This document shows, one piece after another, positions 40,621 to 55,600 of a stretch of DNA of 64,000 nucleotides. The stretch lies in the NCBI RefSeq assembly GCF_905147045.1, contig NC_065903.1:7998001-8062000 (forward strand), written 5' to 3'. Numbering within the stretch: the stretch's first letter is position 1; every line of letters begins with the position of its first letter. Under the pieces are notes generated by a model that was given only the letters and a program-made list of their open reading frames with translations, ran no database searches and was not told where the DNA came from. The translations under genes were made by a program, and so were the position numbers. This stretch comes from Nymphalis io (lineage: Eukaryota > Arthropoda > Insecta > Lepidoptera > Nymphalidae).

Positions 40621-43600
40621 TGAATTTAGCAAATATTCTTTTGATCTTTGTTTTCAATCCCGCGTATTTTAAGCTTCTAAAAGGATAGTATTAAGCCTAT
40701 TTCAATAAAAAGTTATTAGATTTTCTTGGAGGACATCACGAAATTTTGCTATTATTATGTAAAACATGAGTGAGCAACTGATAAGTTATGATGGATTAAT
40801 ACAATTACCCAAGATATTACAATCCACAAGGACAAGTGCTTTGAATTTTTTTAAATACCTAATATTTTTCATAGGCCATAAACATCGTTGAAAGAAAACG
40901 CGTTGATATATAAATAAAAATGTCTAAATAAATATTTTAATGCATACCGTCTAAATTCAAAATATTTTTTAATTTATTTCCGATATTTTTTAGGCTTTCT
41001 CGTAGCAGAAATGAGATACTATGAGAATTATGTACAGGTTTTAAGATGCATTACTTTTGATGTTATATTATTAATTAATCGAAAAAAAAAAACAGATAAT
41101 AATATAATTTTATATATTTTTTGTTTTATTAATAGCACGCATTGATTACGTATGTAACGACCTACATTGCATTATAATTGAAGAACATTACAAATTGTCA
41201 TGTTATAATTCCATTGACTAGTTTTTAAATGTAGTATCATAGGTTTTTTATTAACGTGACGTTTTATTTTGGTTTGCATGACATTGTTATAGTATTGTTA
41301 TGTACAGTTAGCATTGCATCAAAATTGTATAGCAAAATGAGCATTATGCTCAGTTTTAAAATAACTTGTTTTTGTTTTGAGTAAAATTACATTTATCAAT
41401 TTTTTTTTTTATTTTATATATTATAAAAATGACTGTACATATTCTTTCACATTAGTGTTTTGTTTCTATCATTACATTATTTTTCTATTTGTAAAATTAT
41501 GAAGGTTTAAACTTTAATATTGTTTTTGTTTGAGATTCGTGTTTTTTATTTGCCCAATGATGATTAACGTAAGCATTTTCAAAGGTTATCCGGAATCAAA
41601 ATAAGATTTTAATTTTCGCTTACCGAAGTCTTTTGTGAGCCGAGATGGTCTAGTGGTAAGAACGCGTGAATCTTAACCGATGATCGTAGGCTTAAACCCG
41701 GGCAAGCACCACTGAATTTTCATGTGCTTAATTTGTGATTATAATTCATCTCGTACTTTACGGTGAAGGAAAACATCGTGAGGAAATCTGCATATGTCTA
41801 ATTTCACTGAAATTCTGCCACACATGTATTCCATCAATCCGCATTGGAGCAGCGTGGTGGAATAAGCTCCAACCTTCTCCTCAAAAAGACAGAGAGGAGG
41901 CCTTTAGCCCAGCAGTGGGACATTCACAGGCTGTTACGGAAGCCTTTTAAATCGAATTGTATAGCAATAGTTATATAGCGTGAAGCCATGTACAGATATA
42001 TGTATATTAGTTATTACATTGCCATTTATTTGGAATAACCGAAACTGAACGTATGCTATCTTATAAAAATGTCGGTTATTTAGTCAGTTTGTTTATTGAT
42101 TTATGTGTTTATTAAATTTGTAAATCACACGATTTCTTAAGACACGAAATTTAACTGTACTAGTTCTTCCGCATAGGTTCATTCACCTTAAACGTCACGT
42201 CGTGAAATGATGTTATTATATTCCATAACATTTCTCAATAAACGGGCTTAAAGCAAAAAAAAAAAATGCAAATAAGAATGGCAGATCCAATTGGATCCGA
42301 TGAGATTAAACAATCTTGCGTTCCAAAAAAGAAATTCTACAATTTACGATTAAACATATTATTAAACATAAAATTCATAGTATGATATCGTAGTATTAAT
42401 CTAATCTAAGCACTTGTATAGTAGGTATAGGTCTTGTTTTATGTAATGCATGTATTATCAAGCTTGGATTAAGTGCTGTAGATACATTAAAAGGAGTTGC
42501 ATTAGTCTATTTATTATTATCGTCTATACCGCAATGTTTGAAGACGAAAGTCTTCAACCAATGCGTCTTACCTGCCATGACATACGGTGCCGAAACGTGG
42601 ACACTAACTGCGGGACTAGTCCACAAATTCAAAGTCGCTCAGCGTGCTATGGAGCGAGCTATGCTCGGAGTATCTTTGAAGGATAAGATCAGAAATGAGA
42701 TTATCCGGAAAAGAACCGGAGTCACCGACATAGCTTGCAAAATTAGCAGGCTGAAGTGGCAGTGGGCTGGTCACGTATGTCGTAGGACCGATGGCCGTTG
42801 GAGCAGACGAGTCCTAGAGTGGAGACCGCGAATCGGCAAGCGCAGCGTAGGGCGCCCTCCAGCCAGGTGGACCGACGACCTTAAGAAGGTGGCGGGCACC
42901 AACTGGATGCGGAAGGCGGAGGACAGTGAGCTTTGGCGCACCTTGGGAGAGGCCTATGTTCAGCAGTGGATAACGATTGGCTGTTGATTGATTTTTGATT
43001 GATTTATTATTATTAAATGCATTGCATTATATTATTTAAAGCAATACTTATATCATTAGTGTTTATTTTGCTGATGCATGTTAAATGATGTTTTAATGAA
43101 ACTAAACATTTATTGCGATACAAAATAATTTATATTCCGCTTAATAATATACCATATAAGCAAAAGAGACTATTACTACATATGTATTTAATCAAAGTCA
43201 CATATTTGCATTATTTATATAGTAGCAATATGTAAAGTCATGTGCACTGAAGTATGAATGAAGAAATCATAATAGAAATATTTTTACGTTATACTCGCAT
43301 CACGCTAGCTAACTCTACGTTACGGGGGATTCTGTCGTCAATCGCAGGCGTGCTCTGACTAGACGTGGGGGGATTATCCGGCATGTTACGTACACACGCA
43401 TACCATGCACCCCCAGCAAGTGTGCCTGTTTGTGATTATAGTTGCGTTTATTGCATTAAAATGATAATAACCCGAGTAATTGCAATGTGTAAGTTATTTG
43501 ATAAATATGTTTTTGCATTAACTTACTTTTAACATCTATACCTATATAGTTGCATATTATACAAATGTGTTCGTTATTTAAAAATTCACCTCAGGTTTTA

Positions 43601-46600
43601 TTTGTTAAATAATAAAGCTCTAAAAGTTAAGTTAAGAAACAGCCTGCAAATGCTAGACACAGGTTTTTCTCTTTCTTGAGGAGAAGATTTAGAGCTTATT
43701 CTATCAAGCTACTGTAATTTACGATGTTTTCTTTCACTGTGGAATCCGAGATTAATTAAATAAAGCACATTAAACTCTGCGCTGTCCTAGGTTTGTAACC
43801 CGGAATATTTGGTTAAGACTCAGCGTTCTATTCACTGGGCCATGACGGCTCAAGATAGTACTTATTTAAATATATTTGTATGATTTTAAATTAAATTAAA
43901 TTAATATTATAGTATAATTATTTAAATAAATGCCTGAAGACAAAACTAGACACGTGTAAAATTTAAAATTACATTAAAATAATATTCACGACGTGTGTTT
44001 AAATTTTGTTAAATACAATTTAACACAATATATATTATATAAAATTTCACATATAAAATAAACGTCTATATTTTGAACATCTAAACCGTCCAAAGACAAC
44101 TAAATAACTCTTACAAGTTATTATATATAGCTATAAGTTTTATACAAGAAGACATCACGTTCAGAACATTTGTCTCTTTTATTAGGCTAAGTGACATATT
44201 TTACACAGTTTATTGTTCATTCATGCCACGCTAGTAGACAAAGGTAATAACCAGACAACATTCTGCATAGTATTAGCATAGCAATTGCAACTTGTTGTAT
44301 GGAATCTGAGAAATAAAGCATAATAGCAACTTAGAATCTTATAATATTATGTGTGTGTCCAATTTAGCTCTACCAGGGACAGCTTTTGTCTTATAAAAAA
44401 AATATCGTTTCGTATTAACATAGTTAACTATTTTTATATTACATATATATACGTTTTTAAAATATTAACTTTATTGTTTCTCAACTTTCCATCTTTTTAT
44501 TACTTTAAAATTGTAAAAAGTTAAAGAATAATACCTTAAAAATCAATAACATTTTAGTATGTTTGTTTTTATATACGATTTACAAGTCGAAGTTAGTCCG
44601 AGTTGAAAATTCAAATATTTAAAGTCGTTTAATTTCTAATATAACATCCAAACCTAAAAACATTTTACGCTTAGATAACTGTCTGCAGTTGTTTTAACTA
44701 ACCTAGAAAGAACAAGTTTATTTTCTCGTAGCCTAACCCCATTTGTCGAGTTTCAGTTTTTATAACGACTAAGCAATGATCAGTTTGACTTTTGTGATGA
44801 CTCGATAAATAGCACCAAAGGCTTAAGTTTCATTCACTTTTCTATCACAATATATTAAACGTCCGCTTATCGGTTAGCTCTACTCTTGAGTAATTCGAAT
44901 ACGAATAGTGTTTTTAGTCTTTGCTGCCTTTTGTAGTATGAACTCATAAATAATTGCGATAAATAACAGAAACCTACCTGATAATTGTTGTGTAGAAAAA
45001 AGTAGATGTCCAAATATACATAATGACAATATGAAAGGTACTGCATATAATCTCTCGATCATCACAGTGCTCTCGAACAGTCAGTAGAAAATACTTAATA
45101 AACAGCACACAGGCAATTGAATTTATAAAGCGCTTTCATTGTTTATTCTAAATTACTATGCCATACGAACAAATTAACAAATAGTTTACCCATTTAGCGT
45201 ACTAAGTTAATGGAAATATTATATTGTACTGCAGCGTACCTTTAAAATTGAGTTAAAACTAAAATAGTAATTAATTTAGGTGTATCAAATTTTTTGTCAT
45301 GTAGACGCTAAACGTCAGAAGCCAATGACCTGTTTCTGATTCACATTCTTCTTTGTATTCAATCCATATTTATAAAATTTACTGCCTCGTGGGGTTATTG
45401 ACTACCTAATGATTTTGCAAATCCCGAGGTCCTAGGTTCGACTACGTTTCGGGTTCTTTATAAAAAATAATATAAATTTATAAGACATTTATAAAAAATA
45501 ATATATACTTAAGTTTGAAAAATCAGCTTAATTGTATTGCGCTCTAAAATATGAGTACATAATATTATGACAAAGCTTATTTGTTCTGTCTGTTATCAAG
45601 GAAAAAACTCCAGTCTGAATTTTAAAAATATCCTAAATTGGTTTATATCGTGGACATGTATATTACACCCAACCCTCGCTTCGAGATACCCCAAATCACT
45701 TAAAAAGAGGGATCTTCGAACTCGAGCGGTGAAGTGATTTCAAGCCGCTTTTACACATGAGGAAGTCGATTGGCATATCTTTATTCCACCCATTTACCAC
45801 TTTGACATTTATATATGTAACAAAACTACTTTTCAAATTGTTTAGAGACACACGTCTTCTTTAAGATAGAAATACAAACAGTATTAGGCATTATCGTTAG
45901 GACGTTGAATGCAAATACGAGAAGGTAGGTCTTATTTCAATGATCGAAATATAAAGACGTCATGTATGTAACTTATATATATGCATATAGATACCTACCT
46001 ACAAACGTATTTTGCGCTTTTCTCATGACACATGTCTAAAGTATGAGAGAACGCATCTTGCGGAACGTGTTGACCTTTATTTTGAATGCAGTAAAGACTA
46101 TGAAATGTGCATAAATTCATCCATTGCACTTGTTATATGCATAACCAAGTTTATTGTAGCGAGCGACATGTCATTTTGTGTGATCTACAGTTCGTTCGTG
46201 TCAACACTATTTGTATTAACGCTGTATATATTAAGAAGCACGAAGTTTTTAAGGGTAAACGTGAATAAATAATATTCAAAATGCAAATAAAAATATTTGA
46301 ATATTTGGAGTCCCTTAACATTACTACGTAGTTTTTATATGCATTGATTTCGCTCAATTCTCTTGGTTTTAATCATCATATCAATAGCGGACGATGTATG
46401 CAAAAATTTCGCAATATGTCAAAAGCAGGCAGACGGTTAGTTATTCGAGAGCCCTCTGCAGATTGAAGCGATGATGGCGGACAAAGTTGTACCGTTAGAA
46501 AAAAAATAAAACTATGTATTTTTAATAAGTTATTTAATTCTGATTCTGATTATAGCAATAAATAAATTATAAAAATGATTAACTGGATTTGAAATATATG

Positions 46601-49600
46601 TTGTATTTATGAGTACATATTATTTATAACAAGTTCTTTCTATTATTGTCGGCACATCATTACGATCTGTTTTATTATACTAAGAAATAGGTGTTATACT
46701 TTAATTAGTATAATACCTATTTTCGAAGAAAAAATTAATTTCTTTTAACTGCATGCCCAATGAATATTAAAATAAATTTTAGGTAAATAATTATACTTAC
46801 GTAATAAAGAAATTTAATTAAAGTACGACTCTTGTTAAAAGTTTGTTAAAGGAGTTAAGACAAAGTATGTAATATTAATAAAATTTAATTGTATACTAGC
46901 GTAATTAAGATTATATCATTTGATATTTACACGTAGTTTAAATATATTTGTGTAAAAACAATAAATGTCTAAATTACCTCTAAGCCCACTGAACGATTGT
47001 TAATGTACATAACGCTATATATACTATTTGTTCATATACTATACTAAAATAAAATAATGAACGATAAAGGTACTGTTAATTGTTTTCACATTTTCAAGCT
47101 AAAAATGGATACTGTAACATATATCCATTAAATATTACTAAGATCCATAAAACTTACTACAATGCGTCGGCATGTCTTTGTTAGCTTTGCCAGTAACGAT
47201 TCACATTCGATAAATTATGTCATAAAGTAAACTACGTCTTAATGCAATGCGCTCTGCATTGGATAATGACGAAGGCTATAAGTTGAAAGAAACTGCCACT
47301 TATTTAAAGTTATAAAAGCATATATTCTATTGTAATGCTATTTATTCATAAACATGGATATTGACCCTTTTTTTTTTGTTTCGCTGGAAAAACGCGTTTA
47401 CGCGTTTCCCCCACCTGAAGTGGGGGGGTATGTGGGACTCGCCGGCGCCGAGCATGCGCCGGAATACCCACTAAAAAACCAGCGGTACCCACACTGCCTT
47501 TTCGAGGGGCGTCACGGCATCGCTTGTGCATACTACCGTGACGCCCCGACGGTTGGCCCGCCTCTGCAGGCCTCCAAATCCTAGGGGGTTCTCAGGGTAC
47601 AAAGACCCCCTAACCCCGGCAACACTTACGGCGGGAGGAGAAGATGCGCATAGCGCCGACGCCTTCTCCCCGGTGTTATTCGGCGAAGCGAGTCAGCGGA
47701 GGCCCTCCCCTCACGCTCCCGCTCCGCTGCCTCCTTCTGCGACATGACATTTTCGCAGAAGGAGACCGTCTCCAACCAGCACCTCTCGCTACCAAGCATG
47801 GCGTTTATCACATTCGGCAGCGAGAGGTCTTCACCGATTAAGGCCGCCAGGGACAGGCGCTGAGGTCCCCAAGCGGCACACTCCATCAGAGTGTGGCACG
47901 CTGTGATGGACATTGATACACTATTAATTTTCTTTAGGATACACTATTAATTTTCAAATCTGGATTAAATTGACAATATAGGCCTTTCAAGTATGTGTCA
48001 ATAATTTTATTGACACATATTTGAAAGACTTAAATTAATTCAAAGCAGAACTTAAATAGACAAAAAGAAGAAAACATATATCCTTTGCATACTTTGAAAT
48101 TATTATTCTTCTTTTCTTATTGCCAATATCAAAATAAAGAAAGAGGAAAGAAGGTACTGAACTGTTTTGATTTTACCTAGTTTTATATTGATATAATTAA
48201 TAAGTTTCAAACACTATAATATTTAAGGATATTTTGAATTAGTTCCTTTTTGGTATCTACAATTTTGTCTGCGGATTTCCTTTTTTTGCTTGGTTAGCTT
48301 AATTGATTGTTCCAGCCTTATAAACGCGTCATTCAATCGCTGTTTGCATTTGTTAGTTAAGCTTTTACCACGGCTATAAATTATAAAAAATATATAATTT
48401 ATATACTTTTTTATCTTGGTCTCATTAACAGTAAATGTGTTTATACTACAATCAATTAAACAGTTTATTGTTATCCGATAGATACTTATACTAATGAGTA
48501 TTTCGCTGAATTAAGTATATTATCTCTTTCAAACTATATCTCTGTTTCACGACTACAATTTGATGACCACATTTACCAAGTAATGTGTCTTACGAGGATA
48601 TACGTCGTTGACCTTTTTCGACAGGGCTTTACCGATAAAATGCATGCCCTGTGTATGTGGATATAAGTATCACAGGTCTGGTCAGCGGAATGTCTCGCAC
48701 TGTTTTAATAGGCGACAGAAGGATTCCACCGTGATTTACATGATAACTAATTGTTAAATTTTTTTTAAAGCAAATAGAAAGATAAAAATGATGTAAATCA
48801 ATATATATATTTTATAAATCGATAGCAATTACCAAAAATAATATTTTAATGAAACCTCATTTTACATATATCCACAGATATGTTTCAAATATAAATATTT
48901 TTAAAATTATTTGTAACAACTTGTACTCAGAACTATTTAATATGAAGAAATATTAAATATGTTTAAATGATAGACAGACAGAAGCGACAACAAGACAGGC
49001 TATTTATCAATATGTCGCTGACACTACTGTGTACACAAAAACGTCTACCGTTTATGTTATCAACCGATTGATCTCTGTAACTAACTGATTTCCCACAAGC
49101 GCAGTTCAAGTTACAAACATAATTTTATATCCATGTGATTATTTTCAATACAACTTTGTAATTTACTTGACAACTCTCACACAAATTGTAAACATTATAC
49201 TAATACTATAATATTTACATCTCCTAATTTTATATCAGATTATTTGATTTGAATATTAAACTAATTTTTTTTGATCTTAAATAACAAATTGACAATAGAC
49301 TTTGCGCGTTTTGACATTTGAATATTATATTTTGCTTAGTTGGTTTTCTGTAACATTTTAGTGATTACTTAATTAAACCGCATGACCTAGCAACTAATGT
49401 GGCCGGGGTTTCACCTTATTGTTCTACAGATCGAAGATAATTACTCCGAGCTTCGGGACTGAAGAACAAAGACAGTAATTTTATATACGGGCATCCATCT
49501 TTTGTAATAATAGTCGTCAGTCAAAGTCCGCGTACACACACTGTTATTCCCTTAGACTTTTAATATATCGTTACGTATTTTTTATATCTATTGTTTGACT

Positions 49601-52600
49601 TGAGCGGGGGAGAGAAATTGTACAGTAATGAGTTGAGGCTATACAGATGTATAAATTCTATAAGTAGGATAAAAGAGGGTGGCACAGAATTTATCCCTGT
49701 CAAGAGACGTCCCGTAGCCTGGGGGAACGCGGCGACAAGATTCGCGCATTGTAGCAATTTTGAAAAAAGTTCGTTTTGAGGATATTTGGCACATGAAATA
49801 TTACAATGTTGCTACATTTTAATATTTACAAATATTTATTTCAAGCCCTCAAAGGAACTTTTTGTGTTGTATTTTTTATATATCTGTTGTCACAGACTAA
49901 AAATAGCAAATTAGAAATCATATTGTGGTTACTTCAATGAAATACAAATTTGTGGTTTAACAACATAACAAAAATAAAAGTAGTTATAATTTATTTATTT
50001 ATTTCATTTATTAGAAGTTGTTGCAATAATGTATAATCATAAAATTTACAACGAAATAATTCCATGATACCTACCCCGTTTAAAATCTTAAAGTAAGTTT
50101 ATTGGATATAAATTTTATTAAGTCACTACAAGGGTAAATAATAAACATTTATTTAACCTAATGAGAGACGCGATGAAGGACTTCATTAGCTACTCCGTTT
50201 TTGTGTAGGTATATATATATAAATGTGCTTAAATAATTATTTTGTAGTTACAATTTTAAGGGAGACATAAGTTTTTCGCCTGGCAGTATCAAATCACCTA
50301 TATTGTCAGCATTTGTTTCTGTTGACATGTCATTAATTAGAGTCAGAGTTGGTTTCAATATGATTACAATTAAGATAAATATTTGTTAATTTTCACAAAT
50401 AAGGATAGTAACAGTTAGATTCTGAAAATATGGCGTTATTTTGTTTTTTCGTTTTAATTTAAATTAATAAACACTCATTTTGCTTTTATATTCTAAATAA
50501 TTATAATTATAAAATAATTATTTCATAAGAAGATAAATGGATTTTTGTAATTCCATCTCACTTTAACCTGCTGTAATTTTCAAAACAATTATCATCCAAA
50601 AAATCTAGAAATCGAAGATATTAGAATAATTTATTCTCGACCTATGAGAAACGCTGGTTTAGCTAGGGTGCCATCTTGTGCATAGCATAATTGTTCAGTC
50701 TGGCTGACGGATTAACGTCAAGATTATGCCCACTTTGTATATTCAATTCTCAATAATAGTATTGTTTATTATTATAATTTAATGATCTAAGAATGTATTC
50801 TAAGTCCTGATAGCATGCACTATAACACAATTGGATGTAAATTAGTTAATTCTACCTTTGAGTTTAATTAAAGTTGAGTAAATATAGTATATTTTTATTT
50901 AAAGAACCGAATGCGTGGAATATATGCATTGAAAAACAAATGCCGGTTTGAATTAAAAATGCAATGCACCAAAAGATTTCTCTGAGTTACAAAAGATGAA
51001 AGGGTCTAGAAGATTTAAAGCAAGCATATATTCCGAAATTAACGAAATGAAACACCATAATACTAAGAGTGCTGCGTATAAAAGAGAATGCTGTGGCGGC
51101 CGAGTTTTAATCAGACACAGGGCTCTCGAGTGGTGAAGTGCAGTTGCCGACAAAATTGTTTAAGCGTCGGGAGCCATCGTTCAACTTCATTGCTTAGCTA
51201 CATCGCCTCTAGTAAGCCTCTAGTTGTAGAGGACTCGCATGACGAAGAGCTTCAATTATGGTTCAGTATTTCTAGAATATTTCATTGTATTTTATACCTA
51301 CTATCATCATAGTAGATTACAAAATATTTTATATGAACAATGGTATTCGTATAATTTATTATTTTGAAACGTTTTATAATAGTTATTTCCCATGTTTCCA
51401 ATTTGACAAAACTCAAAAATTGCATTTAACTGCGCAAAGCTGGACAAATGCCAAATGATTCAACGCGAGCACAAGCTACAAGTGGCCGGCACGGATTGCC
51501 GTTTGGCATCAGTCCGCCCCAGACAAATTGGGTAACAGACCAACAAAATGAGGCCACGATGAAACGTTAATTATTCGTTTCGAGTGAAAAAAACCATCGA
51601 CTATGAAATTTTCATTCACAGCTTCCATTGTTAAAATTTCTTTTTTTTGTGAAACGGCGCCTGAATAATTATTACAGTAGCTAAACCGAGGTAGAAATTC
51701 TTATTCTGGCTTATCTTTTGAATGCAATTGAAAATTGCACCTCTCTCCACTACGCCTCACCCTCTCTTGTCATTGAATGTCTTTTCAAACGTCCCCTCTC
51801 GGCGGCGTTACTCTATGTAGAGTTCTTGTGGTGACGTTTTTATTCAATTCGCGAGATGAATAAATTTGTTAATTTAAAATTCAAATTTGACATTAAACAT
51901 GAGGGTGGCAAGCATGTATTCAAAAGAGCAGAGTTAATTTAATAATAATAATAATTTATGAAATGCATTTCTGTAGTAAACTGATAAATTTAATATGTAA
52001 TTATAATATAATTATATATAATTTTGAATATATTATATTTATCTATCTATCCGACTACGACGGCATTATGATATTCTACATTATTCTGGCTAATGTTTAC
52101 TCTTATGGGTGCATGGCGTATCACGTTTGATGTCATATCTCTGAGAATATAAATACTACTTGTTATGATCCACTCACCAATGATATTTTTTTCTCACGGC
52201 CTAAAAGAAGACAAATAAAAATTATGTACTAATTTTTAAATAAGTTTTTATAAAACTATGTATGAGGATTTATGTAAAATTATAATGATTAAGAAATATG
52301 TACACAGTTCACCATTTGTTATTCATATTCGTGTATACGTGTATAACGTCATTGCAAAGTCTTGTGATCTACTTACATACAAATATATATTAGACAATAA
52401 AAACCCAATACTTTGACAAACCATAACAATGATATAATCGAAATTTAGAAACATTTCATGTCACAGGAAAAGTTTTTATTATGACCGTTATATTATAAGT
52501 GTCATTTGCAGAGCACTCGACCCGATAAGGATATTTCATTTCGCATATGCGTATGTTATCTGAAGTGATTATCGCACTGGATTCCGACAAGTGGTCTGTT

Positions 52601-55600
52601 TTTGCGTCCACTTACTCGTTGGCTACATACGAGTTTTCTGTCATCTGGCATGTATAAATTAATTAAACCTTTTTGTACACTGAAGTTATCGTTTGCTATA
52701 TTTTCCGTGTACTGACTCACTCGTCTGTTGTCTAGCTTATTATGCAAATCTTAAGGTTCTGGGTTCTGGACACTAGTCCAATAGAAAAGTTAAAACCAGA
52801 ACCAGCCACTAGCCAGTAGTTTTGAATATGGCCGTGATTACTATCCCGTGCCTTGGAAAGCATGTACCTAAAGCCGTTGGTCATTTGCCTGATCTCCTTT
52901 CGCTCTAGTCGGATTGCTGTCCCGTATCGGATAATGAGATCGCGGGACTCAAAAGTGCGCCTGTGTTTTCACAAATATTTGTACACTATAGTTTAAAATA
53001 TCACCTGCGCCAACTGCGCAGTAGTCACTAGTCTTCTTCGAGAATGGCCATCGTGGCCTGTAAAGATACGAAGGACACTTTACTTGTGCGTTTTGAGACT
53101 TTTTAATGACCCGAAATTTATAACAATGATTTATCATAAGGGTTTATCGTTAATTATTAAATTATTCTGACTGCATGTTACCAATATATGTACATATATA
53201 AACTATTATAAAAAATGTGATGTTTGTCATCTGCTAAACGTAACGTGGGGCACTTTTTTGTGAAATATTTAGGTAGGTATATAATGTTGCGTACCGATGC
53301 TGAATTATGATATATATATATATATATATTTATATAATATTATGCTTTGGTAAATAATACTACTGTGGTGTATAAATTTGAAATAATAAAATGTAGAAAC
53401 ATCGTTGGCAGTTAGTCATGATGTATCTTCGTTCCTACATAATATAATTATAGTACCTACATTATATATATGGAGCGTTTAATTAAAAACTGTGGTCGAC
53501 TGGCAGGCGCCAGACAGACGACTCAACGTAGCGTTATTGGAACGACATCGTCGCTGTTACGACTATTTTAAGTGGTCACAATCGCTTCCTGATACATTTA
53601 TTTGTTTTACAAGACAACTTCGACAACTTTATCAACTACTGAAATTTGGAAAACGCTACTTATATCGTATAATTATAAATATATATTACTTATATCGTAT
53701 ACTTCACAAATATACAATACGATCTCTTTTTTTCTTTAATTATAGGAATAAATGCAATTTTTCTTATTTGCCGTTAGTATGACTCTCAACTCATTTCTTG
53801 AGTATAATTTTAAGCAAACTCAACTTAAATGGCTACATACTCTAAGTAAATGTATCGCATATTAATGTTCTTTTAGCATGTAATTAGTAAAAGAAAAAAT
53901 GTTTATTTTATTTAAAAACACAAGAATAATGAAAGTTTTTTTTTATATTACAATTCAATTTGGTTTTCATTCAATATACTATGTTCCACATTACATTCAT
54001 TCTCGAGTCAGTAATGAAAATGACACTATAACTGTATTTTTTTTTTATTTATTATAATTATAATAAAAATAATTACCTAACGCTGTAAAATTTAATTCTT
54101 GAATAATTATTTTTGTCATAATAATTTAATATCACATCGTCATCTCTATTAATTATAATTTTAATTTAGACTTACCTTTTGTTATGTAATATAAATAAGT
54201 AATTTTTTAAATTAAAATCTGACAATAATTATTGCAATCTCTCTAGACATCTCAATTGATCCTTTCAATCGATTCAAGAGCGTATTATTTTAATCGGATA
54301 TGAAATTAGGCCCATCGATTGTAAAAAATTAAGTTTCGCAGTTTTAATATACAAATACGATTCATAAATGGAAAATACTCCTACATATTCACCATGTATA
54401 TAGGTCACTATGAATTTTCCACATTTGAGTGGGCTTAATAAAAAGTTTAAGCTGTTTTTTTTTTAAATCACAATGTTATAAGTTTTTCAATAATGTCTAT
54501 CATGGGCTGGCATTTGACAAGATTATCGAATTTTTCAAAAACGTTCTAATATAAAAAAAATTTAGGTGTTTCTTTGTTTAAAATTTTATTTGGCTATGTT
54601 ATTATAAATTGGAATCCAGTGAATAATTAATAACACCGGTTTTGCTTTTCGAGTACACTGATTACCAAATCAACGGAAAATGCATGAGCATGTTTCAGTT
54701 CATTGACGAATTATGTACCTAGTTGACGTTAGTCCCGTGTAGCGACTATACCTACCGTCGATTTTTCTGCACTTTCAGATATAGCTTTAGTTTATTCTTA
54801 TCATTATTATTTACAACTTTTTTATTAAAATAAAACAGTAACACACCAATCCTTATCAATATTGTAATATTTGTTTAATATTCCTTAACACACAACGCCA
54901 TCATACAATAAATAATTGATTATCCATGATTTATCTGTAAAATCTTTTTTTAATGCACTGTTAAAAATAATGAATCAACTATTGTTTTGTACATTGAAAT
55001 TATATATAAAAACAAAATGCATCAAATGCGCATGCGTGTCGGAGGGTCGCGTACTACCAGTACTGGCGACCTTCGTAGGTCGCCGCCCGCCATTCAGCCT
55101 CTCCCTCATTGATTTTCGACTCGCCATATGGCAACTACTCAAGCGCGAAAACTGCCCAATCGGCTGAGTGGGCGAATATTTTCGTTCTTGGCCTTAATTT
55201 CAGTGGTGACGGTTCACTTTAGAGCACAAACCAGAAGTGAGGAAAACCAAAATAGTGACACATTGTTTTAGTTTGTCAGCGTCAATTTTTTCTTAAATTA
55301 AAAAAGACAATCTCATAATATTAGTGAACATTTTAAACATTATTTAAGTATTTAAGTGGTTCAATAGTATGAATTTTAATTTATTTACGAGTCATAAATA
55401 AATGGAAAAACAACTGCGTATATACAAATAAATTATAAATTAATTGCCGAGATGCAAAATGTACATGAATAAGAGCAGTATTGCTTTCCTCGTGTTTCGC
55501 CTAATTTTATCTCCGTTTGAGCTATTTAAATAGAAACACAAGACAACATTTACATTTACAATAGAAGGTCCACTTGTTTGTGGTTTATTTGCTTCTATAA

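Noticed and set aside
40423..40623. 66-codon frame ending in Tyr-Ile repeats
   Set aside because: Encoded by the (TA)n microsatellite.
41735..41950. 71-codon frame
   Set aside because: Lies wholly inside a SINE.
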